NCBI RefSeq assembly: GCF_914767665.1
Contig: NC_059507.1
Span: forward strand, 18,416,718-18,480,717
From: Harmonia axyridis
Taxonomy: Eukaryota > Arthropoda > Insecta > Coleoptera > Coccinellidae
Direction of reading: 5' to 3'
DNA: 64,000 nucleotides
Shown here: positions 31,483-42,349 of the stretch, one piece after another
How the letters are laid out: the number at the start of each line of letters is the position of its first letter
Numbering within the stretch: the first letter of the stretch is position 1
Made by a program: the position numbers and the translations under genes
The notes under the pieces: model-generated
The model's input: only the letters and a program-made list of their open reading frames with translations
Told to the model about the DNA's origin: nothing
The model's database searches: none

Positions 31483-31744
31483 TCATGGGTTCCTCCGTGT
31501 CGTGGGGGAAACGGCCTTTGATCGCTTTTTACGATCCGCAGAGCTACGTTGGAAGAATTCTTGAGCTGCTTTGCACACGGCTTCGTCCGTTACCCTGGAC
31601 AGCGACCCTTCGACAGGTTTCATCTTCCCGGGTCAGGGAGCTCCTGGAATCTGCGGTGGGCAGAAGTCGATTCAACTCTCCTGATAGGTGAATCGCTAGA
31701 GATTCACCTACCGCTACCCGTGTTATTATTATTATTTTTATATA
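31483..31744. other. Probable LINE 3' tail with TTA repeat
   Basis: Contains an imperfect palindrome GGTGAATCGCTAGAGATTCACC (about 31687-31708) followed by TTATTATTATTATT (31719-31733). A hairpin followed by a short tandem tail looks like a CR1-type LINE 3' end. No domain is encoded. Confidence 0.35.
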
Positions 31745-32293
31745 GATTTCGACTCTGAAAGGAGAAGATGGCGTGAATGGCTCATCACAGTTAAACATTT
31801 ATATGGTAACAAAGTTATACCCACAAAACCATCTCTTTCGGACTTGAAGTCTTCAAAATGTCATCCTGTTGAGATGAGTCCAATTTTAGCTCATAAATTT
31901 AGTGATAATCGTCCTTACAAATCGGTTAAAGTATTCAATGATTCGGTAACAGCTTTGTTGGACAGCGGGAGCAACGTTTCAATCCTGGGTAATTCGGCTC
32001 TCTTTTAGTTGAAGAAATATAATTTGTCCTTGAATTATAATGTATCTGTTCAGGTCTCGACAGCGGATGGACAAGAGCAGAACACACTAGGTCTAGGTTT
32101 TATTCATGTTCCTATTTGTTTAGAGTGTACATCAAAAACAATAAAACTTTTGGTTGTTCCTTCTATTGCGCACAAATTAATTTTGGGGATGGACTTTATC
32201 CGATGTTTTGAACTGTCCATAGATTTTAGGGATAATTCATTCAATTCAGAAATGTTGAATATTTTTGCGATTCGTGCTTTACTGAATCTCTGA
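31745..32293 (+). pseudogene. Gypsy-2 protease region
   Basis: Reads RRRWREWLITVK, then VTALLDSGSNVSILGNS, the aspartic protease active site (DSG), followed after a TAG at 32006-32008 by KLILGMDFI, the conserved protease end (usually GxDFL). It is interrupted by stops at 32006 and 32291. Confidence 0.82.
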
Positions 32294-32436
32294 CTAAAGA
32301 GCAAAAAGCTCAAATCGATAGTGTTGTCAATTTGTTCGAGAATATCAGCCCTAAATATAAAATTGGTAAAACTAATTTATAGACCCATCACATAGACACC
32401 AAGGGTTCGAAACCAATAAAGCAGAGGCAATATCCT

Positions 32437-33600
32437 TTGTCTCCGGCTATGTTGAAGATTTTGAATAATGAGGTAGACGAAATGTTGAAATTGGACATAA
32501 TCAGACCGGTAACTGAATGTTCTCCGTGGTTAAGTCCTTTGTGGTTAGTCAAAAAGGAGGACGGTTCATATAGGGTGTGCTTCGACGTTCGGAAGCTAAA
32601 TTCTATCACGTTACCGGATAGTTATCCTATGCTCTTAATAGATTCTATTATCAGCAAAGTTCGAGATGCACAATATCTTTCCTCATTAGATTTGAAACAA
32701 GCCTTCTTCCAAATTCCTTTAGACAAAGAATCTCAATTAAAAACAACTTTTGCTGTTCCTGGTAGAGGTCTCTTCTGCTTTGAAGTTGTACCTTTCGGTC
32801 TGAATAATAGCGCCCAAGCTATGTGTAGGTTAATGGATAGAGTTATAGGTCCTTCATTGGAACCTTGGGTATTTTATTATCTTGATGATATTGTTGTAGT
32901 AACCCCAGATTTCGAAACTCATATTCGTGTGTTGAAGGAACTTTACTCAAAACTTAATAACGCTAACTTGACTGTTAATTTCGATAAATGTAAATTTTGT
33001 CGGTCTTCATTGAATTTTCTTGGTTTTGTTGTGGATAAGGATGGGCTGAGAACAGACCCCGATAAAGTTCAGGCAGTATTAGAATATCCCACTCCTACAA
33101 ATACTACTCAAGTCAGACGATTAATTGGTTTAATTGGGTATTACAGGAGATTTTTGGAGAATAGCTCAACAATCTGCGCTCCTATCACCGATCTTCTCAA
33201 AGGAAGAAAGAAGGGGCAACCTATCGTTTGGACAACGGAGGCTGACGAGGCATTCACAAATATTAGGAATATGTTGACTACTGCTCCAATACTTGCACGT
33301 CCTGACTTCTCAAAACGTTTCTTCGTTGCTGCTGATGCTAGTAATTAAGAAGTAGGAGGAGTTTTATTCCAGGAAGAAAATGGCTTTGAGCATCCTATAG
33401 TTTACTGCAGTAAGTCCCTTAACAAATGCCAAAGAAATTATACCACTACATAGAAGGAACTATTGGCTATAGTGTCCTCTATCGACAAATTCAGACCTTA
33501 CATTGAAGGTACTGAATTTACTGTTATCACTGATCATTTATCCTTAAAGTGGTTGAATTCGATGAAGGATCCATCTCCACGTTTAGCCAGATGAGACAAA
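32437..33600 (+). pseudogene. Gypsy-2 reverse transcriptase and RNase H
   Basis: The 303-residue frame 32437-33348 carries RT: IIRPVTECSPWLSPLWLVKK, RVCFDVRKLN, LSSLDLKQAFFQIPL, VPFGLNNSAQAMCRLMD (usual FGLxNAPATFQ) and the active site FYYLDDIVVV. The connection domain RRLIGLIGYYRRFL follows, with the start of RNase H at FFVAADASN. A TAA at 33346-33348 interrupts; beyond it EVGGVLFQ, IVYCSKSLN and ITDHLSLKWL complete RNase H, with a further stop at 33451 (TAG, for a usual Glu) and a stop before 33600. Confidence 0.9.
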
Positions 33601-33601
33601 G

Positions 33602-34321
33602 TTGTCACAACATAAGTTTGATATCGTCCATAGAAGCGGCTCTCTCAATAAAGTGGCAGATTCTCTATCCAGAATTCCGGAAAGTCATAAAGACGAGATT
33701 GCTGTGCTGGATCTGAAGGATATGAAAACTGACACTTGGTATCGACGGATGCTGTGTGAAGTACAGAAAAATCCTCAAAAGTATCCCGATTTCAAAGTAG
33801 AAGGTGAAGTTTTATACAAACATATACTTCCTCAATCTAGACTTTGTGACGATTCTCCAGAATGGAAAATTGTCATTCCAAGTCCTCATAGGAAAGAAGT
33901 CATGAAAATGTATCATGATGATCCTCTTGCTGCTCATTTGGGTATTTATAAAACATTATCACGCATATCACAATTATATTATTGGCCAAGAATGAGGAAA
34001 CAGGTGAGAAACTATATTTTGAACTGTAAAGTCTGTGCTTCTTGTAAAAGTAGTTAGCTTCCTCAGGTAGGACTTATGGGCAAAAATAGGGACATACGTT
34101 TTCCATTTCAATTAATATCGGCTGATTTATTAGGACCTTATCCTAGATCGAAAAGCGGCAATAGATATCTTTTAGTAGCTACTGACTGGTTCACCAAATT
34201 TGTCTTCATACATCCCTTAGCGGAAGCAACTCGTAAGTCTATCGTGAAATTCCTAGAATATAATGTATTTTTGATATTCGGAGTACCTCAAATTTTCGTT
34301 GCCGATAACGGACCTCAGTTT
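33602..34321 (+). pseudogene. Gypsy-2 integrase, first part
   Basis: Frame 33602-34057 begins with the end of RNase H (KFDIVHRSGSLNKVADSLSRI) and the integrase zinc finger (HDDPLAAHLGIYKTLSRISQLYYWP, CKVCASCK). After a stop, 34076-34342 holds the core: ISADLLGPYPRSKSGNRYLLVATDWFTKF (first Asp) and VADNGPQF (second Asp). The frame is cut at 34321 by the hAT MITE; the rest is at 45595. Confidence 0.88.
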
Positions 34322-34489
34322 CAGTGGCGTACCCAGACATAAGCCTTGGGGGGGGGGGTAAAGAAAACAAATTTTCAAAGTTTCCTTTTTTTGAAGAAGT
34401 TTTCCAAAGAAGTTTGCTTACTCATAATAAGATTGTGATATATAAGGTTGTTACATATAATGGATATTCCTCCTAGGGGGATATATTTT

Positions 34490-34717
34490 TGAATATTCGC
34501 GCTGAAAATGGAAGTTGGTTACAGAGTCCATCAGCTAACTTCAAGCCATACTGTTCTGTGGCGATACAGAAATATAGGTTAAGTTAGTTCTATGATTACA
34601 AGTTGTTTTTAAGTTATCAGTTATCATGTGTACACAAAATAAAAGTTCTTAAAAAGTTATCCGAGTATATCAATTGTAATCCATGGAGTTTTTCTCATTT
34701 TTAATCGACAAATAAAT
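34490..34717 (+). repeat. Copia-1 5' LTR
   Basis: Begins TGAATATTCGCGC and matches 45319-45546 with two differences seen (near 34595 and 34610). It is followed by GGTTATGGGACCAG, resembling the initiator-Met tRNA half-molecule primer site used by Copia elements. Edge precision is about 5 bases. Confidence 0.88.
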
Positions 34718-34791
34718 AAAAGGTTATGGGACCAGTATTCCAATTGCAGTATTGCAGTTAAAATTTGCCTGGTCAAGGTGTGTGTGTGAAA

Positions 34792-35644
34792 ATGAATCGC
34801 AACTTCAATGTGCCTCTGTTCAATGGGGATGGATTCCTGAATTGGAAATTCCGGATGGAAGGATTGTTTATCGAACAAGATGTAGCAGGATGTATTAAAC
34901 ATCAGAAATATGTCGAGTCGGAGAAAGATGAAGGTAAGAAGAAAGAAAAACTTAAAAAAGATAACCTTGCAAATAATTTGATAATTCAATATGTTCATGA
35001 CTGTCAGATCAATTTGCTGAGGGATAAAAATACAGCTTTTGATATGTGGAATTCCCTGGTAGAAACATTCCAAAAGAAAGGATTATGTGGGAAATTAGTT
35101 CTAAAGAAGAAACTGCTCAGTATAAAGATGCGAGATCAAGAGAGTCTCGAATCATACATAACAAGGTTTGAAATTCTTGTAAATGAACTGAGAATGATTG
35201 ATGAGAAACCAATGGATGAAGAAGACAATTTTGTCTTCTTCATCTTCTACATATTTATGTATTCTAATGATGGGGTTGACGACGAAGTATGATACTGTTG
35301 TGTCGATTATCGAAAATATGACTTTGGCAGACATAACCTATGAAGTAGTGAAGAGAAAATTGAAGAATGTAGATGAAAAGTCAACAACTAGTCAAGTTTC
35401 TAGATCCAATGAGCAAATGTCATTTCAAGCCAATACAAGGGCGGTGTGTCATTATTGTAAGAAGCCCGGACAACTGAAGCGGGATTGCTTCGCATTCAAA
35501 AATCGATATCACAATCAAAGAAACAGGGATGGATATCAAGGTGACCATAACTATGATGATAGTCGTAAAAAAAATTTTAGATTCCAGAATAGTAGAAACT
35601 CAAACAATTCGAAATACAGTAGGTCATTCCTCAAAGAAGTCTAA
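34792..35644 (+). pseudogene. Copia-1 gag
   Basis: The ATG at 34792 opens MNRNFNVPLFNGDGFLNWKFRMEGLF, the Copia gag start. LRDKNTAFDMWNSL and ESLESYITRFEILVNELRMI follow. A small frameshift near 35225-35290 moves the gene to frame 35198-35644, which has KYDTVVSII and the zinc knuckle CHYCKKPGQLKRDC (Leu replaces the usual His-preceding Gly and Arg takes the His position, so the knuckle is imperfect). It would form the particle. Confidence 0.82.
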
Positions 35645-35647
35645 TAT

Positions 35648-36898
35648 GAATCAAAGGGACAGTCATATAGCTGATGTGTTTGAAGAGGAGAGTGAATCTT
35701 TCATGGCACCTGTTGATAATAATGTTGAAGCTGAAGTTCCAAGTAGTACTACAACTAATCCAGAGGTATCTTTAACCGAGAAATTGCTGGTATTTTACAT
35801 GGATAGTGGGTGCACAGATCATATGGTACGAGAAGCTGATGTGTTTGCTTCATATCGTAAGCTGAACGAACCTATCAAAATTTCAGTGGCCAAAGATGGT
35901 GAAACCATGGAAGCTGTTGGAATTGGTACAATCAAGGCAGAAATGAAGAATAGAAATTCTACTCATAGTTGCGTTTTGGATGATGTATTCCATGTACCTT
36001 TAGCTAGAAAGAATTTACTTTCAGTTAAGAAGGTTGAAATGTCAGGATTATCCATTGTTTTTTCTGACGGAGATGTTCGTGTTTTAAAAAGGGATAAAGT
36101 TATTGGTATTGGATGTAGGAAAAATTTGTATGAATTACATTTTCTTATAAATAGGTACCATAATTCACTATGTTGTGATAACACGATGTCTAAAGATAAA
36201 CTGTGGCATTGGCGTTATGGCCATTTAAATTTTCCAGCCATTAAACAATTGATTGATAAGAATTTGGTTGATGGAATGGATAATTTCAAAGTAAATGTTC
36301 AAGGTTTCTGCGAGCCCTGTATTAAAGGTAAGATGACTAGATTACCATTTTCTAAAACTAGAACTAGAGCTAATGACTTGTTGAAAATTGTACATTCAGA
36401 TGTATGTGGACCAATGGATCCAGTAACTCACAATGGTTTCAGATATATTCTAACATTCTTGGACGATTATTCCCATTTCTTACATGTGTACCTATTAAGA
36501 ACTAAAAGTGAAGTATGTAGTAAATTTAAAGAATATTTCATGTTCACAAAATCATTGTTCAATAAAAGTATCAATCGATTGCGATGTGATAACGGTGGGG
36601 AATATGAAAGTGAAGAATTGCAACAATTCTTTAGAGATAATGGAGTTTTTATTGAATATACCGTCGCTTATAGTCCAGAACAAAATGGAAAATCTGAAAG
36701 AATTAACCGAACATTAATTGAAAAGGCTAGAACCATGTTGGATAATGCTCATGTACCAAAAGAGTATTGGTCAGAAGCTGTCTATACTGGAGCATACCTT
36801 ATCAATAGAAGTCCAACCAGTACTTTACAAAATGTAACACCAGCCGAGTTGTGGTATCAAAGAAAACCTGATGTAAGTAATCTTAAGATATTTGGTTG
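35648..36898 (+). CDS. Copia-1 protease and integrase (first block of pol)
   Basis: The frame carries the protease site FYMDSGCTDHM, the pre-integrase H-C domain LWHWRYGHLNFPAIKQL and CEPCIKGKMTRLPF, and the integrase core: IVHSDVCGPM (first Asp), LRCDNGGEYES (second Asp) and YSPEQNGKSERINRTL (Glu). It then reads WSEAVYTGAYLINRSPT to KIFGC, where Copia-2 is inserted at 36899. No lesion is seen in this block. Confidence 0.9.
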
Positions 36899-37250
36899 TG
36901 TTAGAGTTCACCCTGTGTAACTCTTTTTTAAACATGCCTACAATAAAACAAATTGATTAGTCCATCTAGCGGCAGCTAGATGAACTTGTTTATAGAAGAC
37001 ACTTGGTCCATCTAGCGGTGAATAGACGAACTCGCGTATGAAGAACGATGAATCCTTCTAGCGGCCTATACAAACAGTCATAGAGGACAACTAGTCCACC
37101 TGGTGGTAAAGGAACGGTTGATGACCGTTACGTGTGATTTCGATGTTTCATTCGATGACTGAAAGTGGTGGATGTAACACACGTGTTTTTTTGAAAAATC
37201 TTGTTAAAGAGAAAGTATAGTTAATAGTGTTGAATACGAAATATCTAACT
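36899..37250 (+). repeat. Copia-2 5' LTR
   Basis: TGTTAGAG...CTAACT, 352 bases, preceded by GGTTG. It contains four evenly spaced CCRCYAGRWGG-type motifs, annotated separately. Confidence 0.95.
36962..37106 (-). promoter_or_regulatory. Four spaced CTCF-like motifs in the Copia-2 5' LTR
   Basis: On the minus strand CCGCTAGATGG (36962-36972 and 37008-37018), CCGCTAGAAGG (37054-37064) and CCACCAGGTGG (37096-37106) occur at 46, 46 and 42 base spacing. The last fits the CTCF core CCASYAGRKGG exactly; the others differ at one or two positions. The same array is in the 3' LTR (42056-42200). Binding by CTCF is inference. Confidence 0.45.
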
Positions 37251-37337
37251 TGGTAGCAGAGCGAATAACTCTCAAGTTTGACAACAGTATTTTAGTCGAT
37301 ATCAGTGTGAAAATTGTTAAATTAATCCCATATAATA

Positions 37338-38370
37338 AAATGGAAAAAAGTCTTGAAGCTCAAACTGAAGACCTTGATTGGGAAATTGCATCTCCACACC
37401 TTGATGAGGAAGTTGATATAGATTTGGCTACTTTAATAAAACAGCAAGTAAGTGATGCTCTACAAAAAACTCTTGGACCATTGATGAGTAAATTAAAATC
37501 CAGTGCTGATTCATCTTCCTCATGTGGCTCAAAAAGCTCATTGGCCTCCCAGTCACATATTGAAAAATCGATGCCTCCATTTCAAATTCCATATATACCT
37601 GCAGAGGAAAAATTAACAGGAACTAAAAATCTTGCCAAATGGAGGGTTAGACTTGAACTAGGACTTCGTTCATTGAATCTCCTAGATTTCCTAACAGAAG
37701 AATATGGAAGTTCAACTCATAATATGCCATTTGATAAAAGAGTTCTCTATGATGCTCAAGCAATGCAATATTTGAGATCAACAGTATCCAAGGGCATTGG
37801 AGATAGTTTGCTGAAATGCAAAACGGCCAATAGTGCTTATAAGCAGATACAAGAAATGTTTTCTGGCCAAAAACTTCAAGAATTTGTCGTTCTTGAAGAA
37901 AACTATAACAAGTTGCACTTTCGTGACTACTACTGTCCCATGAAATTTGTGACAGAATTTCAAAATAGTATCGAAGAATACAGAGAATTAGGAACAGTAT
38001 TTGAAGAAGATTTATTGATTGCTAGATTCTTGGCAAAAATTGAGAATCGCTACGAATCTGGTAATCCATATTCAATCTATTATAATATGATGCGAAGCTT
38101 GCCCGAACACCTGAGAAACTTCAAATACGTAAAAAATCGATTTTTGGATGTTGACAATACCCATATCCGAAAAAGGAAAAATGAGAATGAAGGAAGTAGA
38201 ACGTGGAAGAGAAGTAAGCTCACAACCCCATTGAAGGAAATGAAGTACAATAATGAAGTTCAGAACAAAAGAAGAAACATCGACTTCAACAAGAGAGTAA
38301 ATATGACTGATCTATATTCCAAGGAAGAAATAGAAAAATTGAGAAGAATGGATTTAGAATCGAAAAAAAA
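37338..38370 (+). CDS. Copia-2 gag
   Basis: The ATG at 37338-37340 starts MEKSLEAQTEDLDW. A Ser-rich stretch and a gag core follow (NLAKWRVRLELGLRSLNLLDFLTEEYG, AMQYLRSTVSKGIGDSLLKCKTANSAYKQI, ARFLAKI, LPEHLRNF). Beyond an A9 run at 38363-38371 the correct continuation lies in the next frame: two zinc knuckles CKKCGTYFHIQNEC and CYSCHRFGHEKKEC. The in-frame continuation instead stops at 38413. Confidence 0.82.
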
Positions 38371-40256
38371 ACCAGTGCAAGAAGTGTGGAACCTACTTCC
38401 ATATCCAAAATGAATGTCCCTATCCAGGGAAACTCTGTTATAGTTGCCATAGATTTGGACATGAAAAAAAGGAATGCAAAGAAAGTGAGTATGAGAAGGA
38501 TTTAGTATGTATTAACAAACTCAGTTACACGAATCTAGAAACCCAAAATGAATCTATATCTTTTCTTGTTGATTCTGGTGCAACACATCATGCTATTAAT
38601 AATAATAATATTTTGATTGATTACCACAAATTTGATAATCCTCTACAAGTCACAACTGCTATTGAGGGTACATGTTATGCTATAGGGGAAGGATCTTTGA
38701 TTCTTCTAATTGAGTTTGCTAAAAGAAAATATGTACTGAAGCTTTTAGGAGTTCATGTAATTCCTATGTTAAAAGACAATATTTTAAGTGTTCGAGCATT
38801 CAACTTGCAATTTAGTACATCTGTTATCTTGAATACCTCGAATGGAACAATTTCATCGAGGAAACTACAACCTAAGATTGCTTTGATTCCTACACGTAAT
38901 GGGTTGTATCGTTTACAAGCACAAGTACATACAAAAGATAAATTTACGCATTTAAAAGAAAAATCAATATATCCTTTATCAGAAAAAGCAAAATCAGTTA
39001 GATTAAATAATATAATTAGTAAAAATAAAAAGAAACCACAGTTGAGTGCTCGAACAGTAGAATTGTTAATAGAATCGGAGGGGGAATTGTGGCATGAAAG
39101 GTGTGCTCACATTTCCTCTACCTACTTAAATAAATTACGAAGTGTGTCCACAGGAATGACAGAATTTATTTACAATAAAGCAATGGAAAAATGTTCCACA
39201 TGCTCCCTATCAAAATTAACCAGGAAAACGTTTAACAAAGGTAGAGATGGGTCAACTAGACCATTTGAGATAATTCACACAGATTTAATTGGTCCAATCT
39301 CACCAGCTACATTCGTTAACAAGAATAGATATATTCTAACCTTTCTTGATGACTATACTCGCTTTTTACAAACGTTTGTGATAAAATCCAAAACACAAGT
39401 ACCTGAGTGCTTAGAGCAAGGTTTAAGAGCTTTAAAATCAATGTTTTCTGAAAAATATTCATTTAAACTTATGAGATGTGATAATGGAACAGAATTCACA
39501 GGCAACACGACTACGTTAATACTTGATAAGTACAATATCGAATTACAAACTGCAGAACCATATACTCATGAACATGATGGTACAATTGAAAGAATGAATC
39601 GCACTTTAGAAGAACGCATTCGTGCTTTGCTCATAAGTTCTGGATTCTCATTATCTTTTTGGGGCCTAGCCACTCACTGCGCAACTTATTTGTACAACAG
39701 AACTCCTCATTCAGCAATTAATTTTTTCACTCCTTTCGAAAAAGCGTACGATAAACAACCAGAAATGAAATATATAAAGAAATTCGGTTCGCGATCGTAT
39801 GTTAAAAATGAAACAATACCTAAAGGACATAAACTCGCACCTAGATCAGATGTTATGTATTTAGTAGGTTTTCGCGATACAGGGTTTATAATGTTCGATC
39901 CAAAAACTAGAAAAACAATTAACAGTTGCAATGTTGAAATAGATGGAAGTATTTTATATAAACACGACTTTCCCTCAAAGGAACAACTAAAATCATTATC
40001 ATTTTCTACCATATCAGAAATTGAAGAAAATTGTGTCAAAGTAGGTTTTCAACCATCAACTAGTCAAATAAATACGGAGACAGAATCACTAGAAAATATT
40101 GAAAATTCACCGAATTGTACAAACTCACTATCACTAAATCATTGCTTTATTCCATCGTGTATTAATTGGTCATTCCTTGATACGCATATTAAAAACTTTG
40201 ATGAAATTCCTATAACCTTCAAAGAAGCAATGACTGGAAGTAATAAAGAAAAATGA
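38371..40256 (+). pseudogene. Copia-2 zinc knuckles, protease and integrase
   Basis: In one frame: two CCHC knuckles, the protease site FLVDSGATHHAI, the pre-integrase domain LWHERCAHIS with CSTCSLSK, and the integrase core IIHTDLIGPIS (first Asp), LMRCDNGTEFTG (second Asp) and HEHDGTIERMNRTLEERI (Glu), then the C-terminal FGSRSYV. It ends at TGA 40254-40256, where a Trp codon is expected (KEKW-EHAINS, the conserved block before Copia RT). Only four codons of the following domain remain before the repeat array. Confidence 0.88.
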
Positions 40257-40270
40257 GAGCACGCAATCAA

Positions 40271-41496
40271 CTCTGTTTCGAGAAAGCTATCACTTGATTG
40301 ACTATTCGAGCTATCTGAAACTATGTTTCGAGAAAGCTACTACTTGATTAACTATTCGAGCTATCTGAAACTATGTTTCGAGAAAGCTACCACTTGATTG
40401 ACTATTCGAGCTATCTGAAACTATGTTTCGAGAAAGCTACCACTTGATTAACTATTCGAGCTATCTGAAACTCTGTTTCGAGAAAGCTACCACTTGATTG
40501 ACTATTCGAGCTATCTGAAACTCTGTTTCGAGAAAGCTACCACTTGATTGACTATTCGAGCTATCTGAAACTCTGTTTCGAGAAAGCTACCACTTGATTG
40601 ACTATTCGAGCTATCTGAAACTCTGTTTCGAGAAAGCTACCACTTGATTGACTATTCGAGCTATCTGAAACTCTGTTTCGAGAAAGCTACCACTTGATTG
40701 ACTATTCGAGCTATCTGAAACTCTGTTTCGAGAAAGCTACCACTTGATTGACTATTCGAGCTATCTGAAACTCTGTTTCGAGAAAGCTACCACTTGATTG
40801 ACAATTCGAGCTATCTGAAACTCTGTTTCGAGAAAACTACCACTTGATTGACTATTCGAGCTATCTGAAACTCTGTTTCGAGAAAACTACCACTTGATTG
40901 ACTATTCGAGCTATCTGAAACTCTGTTTCGAGAAAGCTACCACTTGATTGACTATTCGAGCTATCTGAAACTCTGTTTCGAGAAAGCTACCACTTGATTG
41001 ACTATTCGAGCTATCTGAAACTCTGTTTCGAGAAAGCTACCACTTGATTGACTATTCGAGCTATCTGAAACTCTGTTTCGAGAAAGCTACCACTTGATTG
41101 ACTATTCGAGCTATCTGAAACTCTGTTTCGAGAAAGCTACCACTTGATTGACTATTCGAGCTATCTGAAACTCTGTTTCGAGAAAGCTACCACTTGATTG
41201 ACTATTCGAGCTATCTGAAACTCTGTTTCGAGAAAGCTACCACTTGATTGACTATTCGAGCTATCTGAAACTCTGTTTCGAGAAAACTACCACTTGATTG
41301 ACTATTCGAGCTATCTGAAACTTTGTTTCGAGAAAGCTACCACTTGATTGACTATTCGAGCTATCTGAAACTCTGTTTCGAGAAAGCTACCACTTGATTG
41401 ACTATTCGAGCTATCTGAAACTCTGTTTCGAGAAAGCTACCACTTGATTGACTATTCGAGCTATCTGAAACTCTGTTTCGAGAAAGCTACCACTTG
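40271..41496. repeat. 50-bp minisatellite, about 24.5 copies, inside Copia-2
   Basis: The unit CTCTGTTTCGAGAAAGCTAC followed by CACTTGATTGACTATTCGAG and CTATCTGAAA repeats with period 50. Most inner units are identical; variants (CTATG for CTCTG, TGATTA, AAAACTAC, ACAATTCGAG) cluster at the left edge and in a few inner units. The array starts right after the truncated pol frame. The unit length is not a multiple of three and stops occur in each unit, so it is not coding. Confidence 0.97.
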
Positions 41497-41992
41497 TTTC
41501 TTCTTCTTCTTCTTTTAGCTAGGGAGTTCCCTGTTTGCTTGGCCTTGGTCTATTCTATTTACTCATTCATTCAAACTTGGTCTATTCTGCAGATGAGGAA
41601 AACCAGATAATTGCAGATAATCAAACCAATTGTTTGATTATTCGAAGCTATCTGAAACTCTGTTTCTAGAAAGCTAATACTTGATTGATTGTTCGAAGCG
41701 ATCTGAAACTATGTTTCTAGAAAGCTGCCATGATATATTATTAAGAACAAAATGAAACTGTACTTTATTATAGCTGAAACTTATAAGGTTTTGTCTTTTC
41801 AGATAAAGAACCAACTCGATTTGCCACGAAATAGGATATTGAAGAAAAAAAAATTCGGACAGAAAAAATATATATATAAAAAAAAAAAACCAATTTATCA
41901 ATGAAACACGACCATAAAGTAGGAGTTCATATATATAAAATATATGATTTTAATGAATTTTCTCTCTTTTACCTTGTCGGCATGGGAGGGGG
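41497..41992. other. Copia-2 3' region with diverged repeat units
   Basis: A (TTC)n tract, then two or three degenerate units of the same 50-bp repeat at about 41635-41735 (TATCTGAAACTCTGTTTCTAG and similar), then AT-rich DNA to the polypurine tract. The old units suggest where the array arose. No RNase H coding remains. Confidence 0.7.
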
Positions 41993-42344
41993 TGTTAGAG
42001 TTCACCCTGTGTAACTCTTTTTTAAACATGCCTACAATAAAACAAATTGATTAGTCCATCTAGCGGCAGCTAGATGAATTTGTTTATAGAGGACACTTGG
42101 TCCATCTAGCGGTGAATAGACGAACTCGCGTATGAAGAACGATGAATCCTTCTAGCGGCCTATGCAAACAGTCATAGAGGACAACTAGTCCACCTGGTGG
42201 TAAAGGAACGGTTGATGACCGTTACGTGTGATTTCGATGTTTCATTCGATGACTGAAAGTGGTGGATGTAACACACGTGTTTTTTTGAAAAATCTTGTTA
42301 AAGAGAAAGTATAGTTAATAGCGTTGAATACGAAATATCTAACT
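41993..42344 (+). repeat. Copia-2 3' LTR
   Basis: 352 bases, four transitions away from the 5' LTR, followed by GGTTG. It contains the same four CTCF-like motifs at 42056, 42102, 42148 and 42190. Confidence 0.95.
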
Positions 42345-42349
42345 GGTTG

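Larger units (their letters stand above)
31745..34321 (+). mobile_element. Gypsy-2 (first block), 5'-truncated
   Basis: Starts in the gag-protease region and runs through RT, RNase H and the integrase core up to DNGPQF, where a hAT MITE is inserted. It continues at 45595. No 5' LTR is visible. Many stops and shifts mark an old copy. Confidence 0.88.
36899..42344 (+). mobile_element. Copia-2 LTR retrotransposon, RT replaced by minisatellite (TSD GGTTG)
   Basis: Two 352-base LTRs differ at four positions (1.1%) and are flanked by GGTTG at 36894-36898 and 42345-42349. TGGTAGCAGAGCG after the 5' LTR is a primer-binding site and GGGAGGGGG before 41993 a polypurine tract. Gag, protease and integrase are present; RT and RNase H are absent, and a 50-bp tandem array occupies that place. 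Confidence 0.95.

Noticed and set aside
40271..41496. CRISPR-like regular 50-bp array
   Set aside because: Units are contiguous with no unique spacers, and the context is a eukaryotic Copia element; it is a minisatellite.
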